DNA of 64,000 nt, taken from the NCBI GenBank assembly GCA_949358305.1, contig OX442314.1, positions 30,923,118 to 30,987,117 of the forward strand. The letters are read 5' to 3'. Of the stretch, positions 1 through 9,092 are shown piece by piece. A program made the translations under genes and the position numbers. This stretch comes from Strigamia acuminata (lineage: Eukaryota; Arthropoda; Chilopoda; Geophilomorpha; Linotaeniidae). Within the stretch, counting starts at the first letter, position 1; every line of letters begins with the position of its first letter. The notes beneath the pieces were generated by a model. That model made no database searches. It was not told where the DNA came from and saw only the letters and a program-made list of their open reading frames with translations.

Positions 1-462
1 TGTGGTTGGTCGACTCTGTTTTGGAGTGTGAGTTCAGTTTGACTGACGATGGTTGCAATAAACAAACCCTGTCCGCCGGTAATGAACCGTAGTGGAAACT
101 GAAATAATCCTCCGAGTTTATTATATTTTAATGTGGGAAACTCGAATAATATTTCTTTGCAAACCTGAGTTTCTTTCTGCACACGTTTGAAAGCGATAAT
201 TATACAATAATACAATAGCTTCCAATGAAGCAAATCTCATTTCATGGCAATGCAGTTTCTGGGTCCAGCTCCGAATGGGATGAGATACGTAAAAGGATTT
301 ACTGCGATTTGCTTTGTTTTCGGGAGAAAAACAAACCTGTTTTGAAGCAAAATAAACACAAGAAAACAGATTAAATTAAAGACTCTCTTATTTTACGAAT
401 CAATATACCTTTCAGGATCAAATGTTTGTAGATTAATTAGATTAGATTAAATTAAACCCGAA

Positions 463-925
463 TCCATTTTCATCCACAAAAATGCATTTTTACAGAAAAA
501 AAAATCCATTTTTACAGAAAAAAAAATCCATTTTTACAGAAAAAAAAATCCATTTTTACAGAAAAAAAAATCCATTTTCATCCACAAAAATGCATTTTGA
601 GACAAAAAAAAGCATTGACACAAAAAATGCATTTTCGGACAAAAGAAAGCATTTTGTTTTGAGACAAAAAAAAATGCATTTTGAGACAAAAAAAAAATCT
701 ATTTTCGTACACAAAAATGTATTTTGAGACAAAAAAAAGCATTTTGACACAAAAAATGCATTTTTATAGAAAAAAAAATCCATTTTCATCCACAAAAATG
801 CATTTTGAGACAAAAAAAAGCATTTTGACACAAAAAAAGCATTTTGACACAAAAAATGCATTTTGACACAAAAAATGCATTTTCGGACAAAAGAAAGCAT
901 TTTGTTTTGAGACAAAAAAAATGCA
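463..925. repeat. A-tract minisatellite, unit 1 (4 x 22-bp steps)
   Basis: This is a degenerate minisatellite in which a short CATTTT-containing core alternates with runs of 6-9 A, in steps of about 20-22 bp. The first block is four perfect 22-bp steps (core catttttacag followed by nine A). The rest is built from 20-bp variants with cores such as gcattttgacac, gcattttgagac and gcattttcggac. A 47-bp segment at 710-756 recurs at 791-837 with a single mismatch (720 versus 801). Short ORFs on both strands here are by-products of the repeat. Confidence 0.95.
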
Positions 926-1142
926 CGTATCACAGTGAAAAAAAAACGTCAAAAACAAATTTAAAAAAATGCAGTTTTACCTTCTACAATGTCCTAGTGG
1001 CCCGGGTGAAGTTGGGGGCCAAAACCTAGAAAAATAGGAAGAAATAAAACACAAAAAATCGATTTCTTTGCAGAAATGGCAAAAAAATCAACAGAGAACG
1101 AGCAAATACTCATCTAAAATCTAAAATCCATCCTCGGGGTCC

Positions 1143-1346
1143 TTTGGGCAGTCGAAAGTAGCTGGAATATAAAATAAAAATTAAATTACACACCGCAAAT
1201 CGCTTGAAAAACCTCAACAAAAATTAAGCCTACTCACTGCATACGCACGCGGTCGGGGCCGTTCCACGGGTGTTTGGCCGGTCGGAAATAGCTGAAATAT
1301 AAAATATAAACTAAATTAAACACCACAAATCGATTAAAAAACCTCA
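1143..1346 (-). repeat. Duplicated 74-bp segment with exon-like structure on the minus strand
   Basis: The segments 1143-1216 and 1273-1346 are the same length and match at about 63 of 74 positions by hand alignment, 130 bp apart. On the minus strand each holds a pyrimidine/T-rich stretch ending in a consensus-like acceptor (tatattccag and tatatttcag) followed by related exon-like sequence starting ctactttcgac or ctatttccgac. The copy at 1273-1346 continues to a good donor, gtgagt (complement of 1232-1237), which would bound a 54-bp exon at 1238-1291 open in all three frames. One frame of the other copy reads TFDCPKDPEDGF and then a stop, which faintly recalls the start of a CBM14 chitin-binding domain. 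It could be a relic of a neighbouring gene, a pair of alternative exons, or chance. It is present in every unit. Confidence 0.45.
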
Positions 1347-1585
1347 TCATCATCATCATCAAAATCAAACAACACACCTACCGGTAGTGGAACATGGCTG
1401 CCGAGTGTCATCACGCTCAACAACAATCACAACCATCACAAAAATCACAATAAAATGGCTGCCTCGCTCGAGCTCTTCACCCGACCGATTTACTTTGTCG
1501 AATGGCACCATCCTGTCCGTGCACGAAGACTTTATGTAGACTAGACTATATATAGTAACCACCCAGATACACATAGACCTATACT

Positions 1586-1597
1586 TATATATAAATA
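1586..1597 (+). promoter_or_regulatory. TATA-like element, candidate core promoter
   Basis: A tatatataaata sequence lies about 690 bp upstream of the ORF, with a second TATA-like run at 1547-1554. It is the best TATA match between the minisatellite and the ORF. A start near 1615-1625 would give a long leader, which fits the acceptor-like site at 2131-2132 if the leader is spliced. No initiator or downstream element could be assigned with confidence. Equivalent positions start at 6256, 10926, 15634, 20304, 24909, 29520, 34131, 38742, 43353, 48023, 52715, 57407 and 62077. Confidence 0.35.
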
Positions 1598-1639
1598 ATA
1601 TAATGTTTTGTACCTATCTAGAAATAAGTAGGCCTAAAT

Positions 1640-1661
1640 TTAACATGCAATTGCATGTTAA
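1640..1661. promoter_or_regulatory. Perfect 22-bp palindrome with ATGCAAT half-sites
   Basis: The sequence ttaacatgcaa is followed directly by its own reverse complement, with no spacer. Each half holds an ATGCAA core of the kind bound by POU/octamer or C/EBP-like factors, so a dimeric regulator site just downstream of the TATA-like element is plausible. It is identical in all units, starting at 1640, 6310, 10980, 15688, 20358, 24963, 29574, 34185, 38796, 43407, 48077, 52769, 57461 and 62131. It could also act simply as a cruciform-forming sequence. Confidence 0.4.
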
Positions 1662-1774
1662 TCTGGGCACAAGTAGCGAAAATGACGCTCTTGACATCGC
1701 TCCAAAACCCGAGTTAGATCACAGATCACAGATCAGCTCTTAAAACTCTTGAATTTACTCGCTAGAGTGCGTCC

Positions 1775-1847
1775 ATTAAGAATTAAATTCAATTTAAAAA
1801 TTAAAAATTCGATTAAAAATTAAAATTAAAATTAAAAATTGAAATTA
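1775..1847. repeat. AT-only simple sequence (ATTAAAA steps)
   Basis: This is low-complexity sequence made of attaaaa/aattaaa steps, nearly free of G and C. It has the same length in all units. It lies between the palindrome and the ORF and probably has no coding role. Confidence 0.8.
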
Positions 1848-2083
1848 CCGGTATTTCATTATTTACAATTGAAATTATCTAGAAATTATCTAGATTACAC
1901 GCAGTCGGAGTCGGACAGCATCTATACATCTATATTCTATCCGTGTTGTTTTAAACCTAACCGATGCGATCGACGTGTTGCCTAAAATCTACAAATCCAG
2001 CCGCTCCGAACTAACTCACCGATGAGCAGCGATTGATTAATTTATTGTATCAACCAAATTTCACTTTTCATTTTTCATTTTTC

Positions 2084-2132
2084 CCTTTTTTTCATTTCTA
2101 ATTTCTCATTTTTAACTTCTAACTTTTATTAG
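2084..2132 (+). promoter_or_regulatory. Polypyrimidine tract and 3' splice acceptor-like AG
   Basis: A long T/C-rich run with ctaat and ctaac branch-like motifs ends in ttttattag at 2132, the strongest acceptor-like site upstream of the ORF. The sequence after it stays open in one frame from 2135 to the stop at 2264-2266 and includes an ATG at 2243. It may start the exon carrying the end of a 5' leader. I found no equally good donor upstream, so the intron is inferred. Equivalent AG pairs start at 6801, 11471, 16179, 20849, 25454, 30065, 34676, 39287, 43898, 48568, 53260, 57952 and 62622. Confidence 0.45.
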
Positions 2133-2289
2133 TTCTACCAAACGAATACGGCGTCACCCAGCGCAAAGTAGCTTTGCTTCCAGGCACCAAAAACATTATT
2201 AAAGACGATTTTAGACTCTTGACAAATTTATCCTCTTTTATTATGAAACCTACTTACGTTAGTTAATTCTGCTTTCTCTTTTAAATATA

Positions 2290-3015
2290 ATGGCGCAAAA
2301 GAAAGCGGTTAGACCGACGATCAACGGCGTCAAGACGACTAAAAAGACTGTCGATGAGGATAATGTCAAAAACGAGGCTTCGACGACGACCGAGACGAAC
2401 GATTTTCCACAAAACGACTCGACAAACGCCAATAAAACGAACGAACCCGAAACGACAACAATTCCTACACCGGACGAAACCACGACCAAAATGTCGACAG
2501 ATTTCGACGTCCTCCTCAAGCCAACAACATCAATCGAGCTGAAGAAAGTGACGACACAAATCAAGACAACTCTTCGTCCGAAACTCAGTTTAAAACCGCA
2601 CGAATTACGCAACGAAACGATCGGAAACGACGTCACATCTCAGTCCCGTCTTCGAACAATAAGCAGCGAGACACCCAGATCAACATCGCCCAAAAAATCC
2701 ACTCACAACACGGACGAAAATGCCCCATTGAGTCGCCCATTGGTCTACGTGTCCTCGACATCTTTCCGACACAATCGCACGACTTCAAAACCAAACGAAA
2801 CGACACCAGACGTGGCAAACACCAACACCAAACCCCCACGCACCAAACCCACTCTATTCCCATCCTCCAGAACCAGAATTGACATCACAACCAAACCACT
2901 AACAACCAGACATCGTTCAACTAACATTGCAACACAAACAACAAAACATCGTTCAACTGACATCACTACAAAACCACTAACGACCAGACATCGTTCAACC
3001 ACAAAAGGGACGACG

Positions 3016-3046
<31 letters not shown>

Positions 3047-4422
3047 CCAGTACAACAACAAAAAAGACGACAACAACACCCATAGCATCAACAACTCCAA
3101 TTTCGTCTCAACCGGTCGAAGACTTTGACGAGATCGAAGCGTCATTCGTTGACGGCATATTTGGTTTGCGGCTCCCGACAGACTTCGACACAGACGGCGA
3201 AATAGACACAAAAACTACACCAAAACCAATCAAAACTGCAAAAACATTGGCAACCAAACAACCGAGCAAGCAAAGCAGATTCCCGACTACTACCGTCGGG
3301 TTATCCGAGGCTACGAAACCGAAAAACCAAAAGACGAAACCGTTTGCCGAGCACGAGCGCGACAACACGCGAGACAACACGATCGGGCGACTGCAGCACA
3401 GCGAATCGGTTTTGATTCTCAGCACGACGCCGTACCCTCGAATCCGTCCGAATTGGCACCGACGGAACCAAACCCGACCCACCACCGTGATAACCAACAC
3501 GCAAATATCGGCCCTGGACGAAATGGTCATGAAATACCTAACGTCGACCACCCGCGCGTCCAAACTGACCGACGATTTTGACGCTTTCATTCTGACCGAT
3601 CCGTTCGACACGAACAAAATCAAAACGAGCACCGCGGAGCCCAAAATGGACCCTGAGATCATCCCCGGTTACTTCACCGACGTTACCACGAAAGCGGAAA
3701 GCGTCACGCGACCCTCCAAAGTGACCACCATTTTGACCAGCGGTCAGTTTCCGGTCATAGAAAAAGTGAACAACTTTAAATCGTCGCAAGCCGTTGGCGG
3801 GAATAACCTCGGGTTTCACCTACCGCCCAGTTTTTGGCCCACTCGTTACGCACTGACCACAACGCCGACGTTGCAAGCGCCGAAACGACAACGGTTGTTG
3901 TTTTCGTCCAAACGGAGACTCTCCGGTCAACATCGGCAGTCGCGGCGGTCCACGTACGATTACGGGTCGGTCACGTCGCCGTCGCCGAGTTTGATCGAGG
4001 ACGACGTCACGGACACGTTGGTCAAGTTCGGGGTCCGTCTCGCGCGCTCGAAACGCGAGGAGAAGTCGCCGGCGGTCGTCAATCCGTTCCCGGAACACGT
4101 TGCGACGTACCAGCATCCGTTTTTCGGCCAAGTCGGCGTGTTGTTCAACAAGACGTCGGGCACGTTGCAGATGGAGTACGGGTTTTACGGGAAGGCGCAT
4201 TTGTTGCCGTACGTGCAGAGCAATACGTTTCTGCTGCGATTTTTCAGCGCCGTTTGGTACGTGTCGGAAAGCGACGACAGCAGACGGCTACCGAGGAGTG
4301 TTTTCATGGTCCATTTCAAGGGGGGTTCGTCGGACGGGCGACCGGAACGATTTATTGTGCCTTTCTTCGATCCCCGATTGCCGCCTACGTTCGTTAGGGT
4401 TAGGTCTTCGGATAGGAAATAA
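2290..4422 (+). CDS. Cysteine-free Thr-rich mucin-like protein with a C-terminal beta-lactamase-related accessory-like domain (unit 1)
   Basis: This is a 710-residue ORF and the only long ORF of the unit supported as coding. Start: the first ATG after an in-frame TAG at 2260-2262, in a fair context (ataATGg); an upstream exon may supply the true start. Residues 1-500 are rich in Thr, Lys and Pro. A 14-residue block ending HRST recurs at 198-211 and 224-237, and a 13-Thr run occupies 241-253. DFD motifs lie at 71, 278, 298 and 429. There are seven N-glycosylation sequons (N42, N48, N108, N162, N169, N393, N620) and no cysteine. Residues 532-589 hold several basic sites, including a furin-type RSKR at 586-589. 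Residues 598-704 form a compact aromatic-rich domain (YQHPFFG, NKTSGTLQMEYG, WYV, PFFDPRLPPTF) resembling the domain after the catalytic core in secreted animal beta-lactamase-related hydrolases; this is by recall. No SxxK catalytic core is present. A secreted role is inferred. Codon 135 is Lys. Confidence 0.85.
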
Positions 4423-4585
4423 ATAGAAGTTGGAAAGATATGGGGAGTGTTTGAGTATAATTATAGCGTTTTCTTGCTTTCTTTTTCACTACATTTTAAT
4501 TGTTTTATTACTGTTACGATGGGAAAAAAGGAGCTTAATAATTGCCAAAAAACATTTTTTTTTTTACTCATTAATTTGAAATGTA

Positions 4586-4596
4586 AATAAAATAAA
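4586..4596 (+). terminator. Overlapping poly(A) signals after the unit 1 ORF
   Basis: Two overlapping AATAAA hexamers (4586-4591 and 4591-4596) lie about 165 nt after the stop codon and are followed by a T-rich stretch (tttttctttttttgatgtgg), the arrangement expected of an animal cleavage and polyadenylation site. Another AATAAA at 4418-4423 overlaps the stop codon and is less likely to be used. Equivalent sites start at 9256, 13920, 18634, 23298, 27909, 32520, 37131, 41742, 46353, 51023, 55715 and 60407. Confidence 0.6.
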
Positions 4597-5132
4597 ATAA
4601 TTCTCCGATTTTTTCTTTTTTTGATGTGGAATTACGATCAAGCAGTCCTGCAGTTTGGGTTTAATTAAAATGTGGTTGGTCGACTCTGTTTTGGAGTGTG
4701 AGTTCAGTTTGACTGACGATGGTTGCAATAAACAAACCCTGTCCGCCGGTAATGAACCGTAGTGGAAACTGAAATAATCCTCCGAGTTTATTATATTTTA
4801 ATGTGGGAAACTCGAATAATATTTCTTTGCAAACCTGAGTTTCTTTCTGCACACGTTTGAAAGCGATAATTATACAATAATACAATAGCTTCCAATGAAG
4901 CAAATCTCATTTCATGGCAATGCAGTTTCTGGGTCCAGCTCCGAATGGGATGAGATACGTAAAAGGATTTACTGCGATTTGCTTTGTTTTCGGGAGAAAA
5001 ACAAACCTGTTTTGAAGCAAAATAAACACAAGAAAACAGATTAAATTAAAGACTCTCTTATTTTACGAATCAATATACCTTTCAGGATCAAATGTTTGTA
5101 GATTAATTAGATTAGATTAAATTAAACCCGAA

Positions 5133-5595
5133 TCCATTTTCATCCACAAAAATGCATTTTTACAGAAAAAAAAATCCATTTTTACAGAAAAAAAAATCCA
5201 TTTTTACAGAAAAAAAAATCCATTTTTACAGAAAAAAAAATCCATTTTCATCCACAAAAATGCATTTTGAGACAAAAAAAAGCATTGACACAAAAAATGC
5301 ATTTTCGGACAAAAGAAAGCATTTTGTTTTGAGACAAAAAAAAATGCATTTTGAGACAAAAAAAAAATCTATTTTCGTACACAAAAATGTATTTTGAGAC
5401 AAAAAAAAGCATTTTGACACAAAAAATGCATTTTTATAGAAAAAAAAATCCATTTTCATCCACAAAAATGCATTTTGAGACAAAAAAAAGCATTTTGACA
5501 CAAAAAAAGCATTTTGACACAAAAAATGCATTTTGACACAAAAAATGCATTTTCGGACAAAAGAAAGCATTTTGTTTTGAGACAAAAAAAATGCA
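5133..5595. repeat. A-tract minisatellite, unit 2 (4 x 22-bp steps)
   Basis: Identical in length and order of variants to the unit 1 copy. Confidence 0.95.
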
Positions 5596-6959
5596 CGTAT
5601 CACAGTGAAAAAAAAACGTCAAAAACAAATTTAAAAAAATGCAGTTTTACCTTCTACAATGTCCTAGTGGCCCGGGTGAAGTTGGGGGCCAAAACCTAGA
5701 AAAATAGGAAGAAATAAAACACAAAAAATCGATTTCTTTGCAGAAATGGCAAAAAAATCAACAGAGAACGAGCAAATACTCATCTAAAATCTAAAATCCA
5801 TCCTCGGGGTCCTTTGGGCAGTCGAAAGTAGCTGGAATATAAAATAAAAATTAAATTACACACCGCAAATCGCTTGAAAAACCTCAACAAAAATTAAGCC
5901 TACTCACTGCATACGCACGCGGTCGGGGCCGTTCCACGGGTGTTTGGCCGGTCGGAAATAGCTGAAATATAAAATATAAACTAAATTAAACACCACAAAT
6001 CGATTAAAAAACCTCATCATCATCATCATCAAAATCAAACAACACACCTACCGGTAGTGGAACATGGCTGCCGAGTGTCATCACGCTCAACAACAATCAC
6101 AACCATCACAAAAATCACAATAAAATGGCTGCCTCGCTCGAGCTCTTCACCCGACCGATTTACTTTGTCGAATGGCACCATCCTGTCCGTGCACGAAGAC
6201 TTTATGTAGACTAGACTATATATAGTAACCACCCAGATACACATAGACCTATACTTATATATAAATAATATAATGTTTTGTACCTATCTAGAAATAAGTA
6301 GGCCTAAATTTAACATGCAATTGCATGTTAATCTGGGCACAAGTAGCGAAAATGACGCTCTTGACATCGCTCCAAAACCCGAGTTAGATCACAGATCACA
6401 GATCAGCTCTTAAAACTCTTGAATTTACTCGCTAGAGTGCGTCCATTAAGAATTAAATTCAATTTAAAAATTAAAAATTCGATTAAAAATTAAAATTAAA
6501 ATTAAAAATTGAAATTACCGGTATTTCATTATTTACAATTGAAATTATCTAGAAATTATCTAGATTACACGCAGTCGGAGTCGGACAGCATCTATACATC
6601 TATATTCTATCCGTGTTGTTTTAAACCTAACCGATGCGATCGACGTGTTGCCTAAAATCTACAAATCCAGCCGCTCCGAACTAACTCACCGATGAGCAGC
6701 GATTGATTAATTTATTGTATCAACCAAATTTCACTTTTCATTTTTCATTTTTCCCTTTTTTTCATTTCTAATTTCTCATTTTTAACTTCTAACTTTTATT
6801 AGTTCTACCAAACGAATACGGCGTCACCCAGCGCAAAGTAGCTTTGCTTCCAGGCACCAAAAACATTATTAAAGACGATTTTAGACTCTTGACAAATTTA
6901 TCCTCTTTTATTATGAAACCTACTTACGTTAGTTAATTCTGCTTTCTCTTTTAAATATA

Positions 6960-7685
6960 ATGGCGCAAAAGAAAGCGGTTAGACCGACGATCAACGGCGT
7001 CAAGACGACTAAAAAGACTGTCGATGAGGATAATGTCAAAAACGAGGCTTCGACGACGACCGAGACGAACGATTTTCCACAAAACGACTCGACAAACGCC
7101 AATAAAACGAACGAACCCGAAACGACAACAATTCCTACACCGGACGAAACCACGACCAAAATGTCGACAGATTTCGACGTCCTCCTCAAGCCAACAACAT
7201 CAATCGAGCTGAAGAAAGTGACGACACAAATCAAGACAACTCTTCGTCCGAAACTCAGTTTAAAACCGCACGAATTACGCAACGAAACGATCGGAAACGA
7301 CGTCACATCTCAGTCCCGTCTTCGAACAATAAGCAGCGAGACACCCAGATCAACATCGCCCAACAAATCCACTCACAACACGGACGAAAATGCCCCATTG
7401 AGTCGCCCATTGGTCTACGTGTCCTCGACATCTTTCCGACACAATCGCACGACTTCAAAACCAAACGAAACGACACCAGACGTGGCAAACACCAACACCA
7501 AACCCCCACGCACCAAACCCACTCTATTCCCATCCTCCAGAACCAGAATTGACATCACAACCAAACCACTAACAACCAGACATCGTTCAACTAACATTGC
7601 AACACAAACAACAAAACATCGTTCAACTGACATCACTACAAAACCACTAACGACCAGACATCGTTCAACCACAAAAGGGACGACG

Positions 7686-7716
<31 letters not shown>

Positions 7717-9092
7717 CCAGTACAACAACAAAAAAGACGACAACAACACCCATAGCATCAACAACTCCAATTTCGTCTCAACCGGTCGAAGACTTTGACG
7801 AGATCGAAGCGTCATTCGTTGACGGCATATTTGGTTTGCGGCTCCCGACAGACTTCGACACAGACGGCGAAATAGACACAAAAACTACACCAAAACCAAT
7901 CAAAACTGCAAAAACATTGGCAACCAAACAACCGAGCAAGCAAAGCAGATTCCCGACTACTACCGTCGGGTTATCCGAGGCTACGAAACCGAAAAACCAA
8001 AAGACGAAACCGTTTGCCGAGCACGAGCGCGACAACACGCGAGACAACACGATCGGGCGACTGCAGCACAGCGAATCGGTTTTGATTCTCAGCACGACGC
8101 CGTACCCTCGAATCCGTCCGAATTGGCACCGACGGAACCAAACCCGACCCACCACCGTGATAACCAACACGCAAATATCGGCCCTGGACGAAATGGTCAT
8201 GAAATACCTAACGTCGACCACCCGCGCGTCCAAACTGACCGACGATTTTGACGCTTTCATTCTGACCGATCCGTTCGACACGAACAAAATCAAAACGAGC
8301 ACCGCGGAGCCCAAAATGGACCCTGAGATCATCCCCGGTTACTTCACCGACGTTACCACGAAAGCGGAAAGCGTCACGCGACCCTCCAAAGTGACCACCA
8401 TTTTGACCAGCGGTCAGTTTCCGGTCATAGAAAAAGTGAACAACTTTAAATCGTCGCAAGCCGTTGGCGGGAATAACCTCGGGTTTCACCTACCGCCCAG
8501 TTTTTGGCCCACTCGTTACGCACTGACCACAACGCCGACGTTGCAAGCGCCGAAACGACAACGGTTGTTGTTTTCGTCCAAACGGAGACTCTCCGGTCAA
8601 CATCGGCAGTCGCGGCGGTCCACGTACGATTACGGGTCGGTCACGTCGCCGTCGCCGAGTTTGATCGAGGACGACGTCACGGACACGTTGGTCAAGTTCG
8701 GGGTCCGTCTCGCGCGCTCGAAACGCGAGGAGAAGTCGCCGGCGGTCGTCAATCCGTTCCCGGAACACGTTGCGACGTACCAGCATCCGTTTTTCGGCCA
8801 AGTCGGCGTGTTGTTCAACAAGACGTCGGGCACGTTGCAGATGGAGTACGGGTTTTACGGGAAGGCGCATTTGTTGCCGTACGTGCAGAGCAATACGTTT
8901 CTGCTGCGATTTTTCAGCGCCGTTTGGTACGTGTCGGAAAGCGACGACAGCAGACGGCTACCGAGGAGTGTTTTCATGGTCCATTTCAAGGGGGGTTCGT
9001 CGGACGGGCGACCGGAACGATTTATTGTGCCTTTCTTCGATCCCCGATTGCCGCCTACGTTCGTTAGGGTTAGGTCTTCGGATAGGAAATAA
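6960..9092 (+). CDS. Thr-rich mucin-like protein, unit 2 copy
   Basis: A 710-codon copy. It differs from unit 1 by Asn instead of Lys at residue 135 (base 7364), which removes one basic residue in the Ser/Thr-rich part. It is otherwise the same protein, including the 13-Thr run at 7680-7718 and the RSKR site. Confidence 0.85.

Larger units (their letters stand above)
1..4670. repeat. Array unit 1 (4-step minisatellite, Lys135 allele)
   Basis: Reference unit used to describe the others. Noncoding stretches: 1-462 is AT-rich with no feature I can support; 926-1140 and 1347-1580 are AT-rich, the latter with a (CAT)n run near 1344-1360; 1662-2083 holds short direct repeats (a 7-bp step at 1717-1736, an 11-bp step at 1871-1892) and an AT simple sequence; 4423-4670 is the 3' flank with poly(A) signals. 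Confidence 0.95.

Noticed and set aside
463-925. CRISPR-like regular repeats
   Set aside because: Steps are contiguous and low-complexity with no unique spacers and no cas genes; the context is eukaryotic.
482-1029. Several 60-125 codon ORFs on both strands rich in Lys/Phe or Phe/Ser/Val
   Set aside because: They are direct translations of the 20-22 bp A-tract minisatellite, they change length and frame with step number, and they have no non-repeat content.
1365-1574. A 69-codon minus-strand ORF
   Set aside because: It has no recognised motif, lies over the candidate TATA region and has no evidence beyond openness.
2163-2177. Short hairpin gcaaag-tag-ctttgc
   Set aside because: A 6-bp stem in a putative leader is too short to support a regulatory call.
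2745-3211. Minus-strand ORFs with long Val or Leu runs resembling membrane segments
   Set aside because: They are the antisense of the Thr (ACA/ACG) run of the main ORF and have no independent support.
3820-4200. A 126-codon Arg-rich minus-strand ORF
   Set aside because: It is antisense to the GC-rich end of the main ORF, and unit 3 variants alter its residues freely.
3834-4397. A 187-codon plus-strand ORF overlapping the 3' half of the main ORF
   Set aside because: The unit 3 substitutions that are silent in the main frame change amino acids in this one, and in unit 3 the overlapping frame is cut to 103 codons. It is a GC-rich shadow frame.
4394-4404. Telomere-like TTAGGG/TTAGG copies
   Set aside because: Fewer than two copies, inside the ORF coding Val-Arg-Val-Arg; not a telomeric tract.
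4661-4903. An 80-codon minus-strand ORF across the unit junction
   Set aside because: It is invariant like all other noncoding sequence, with no substitution pattern, domain, or good upstream signal to support coding.
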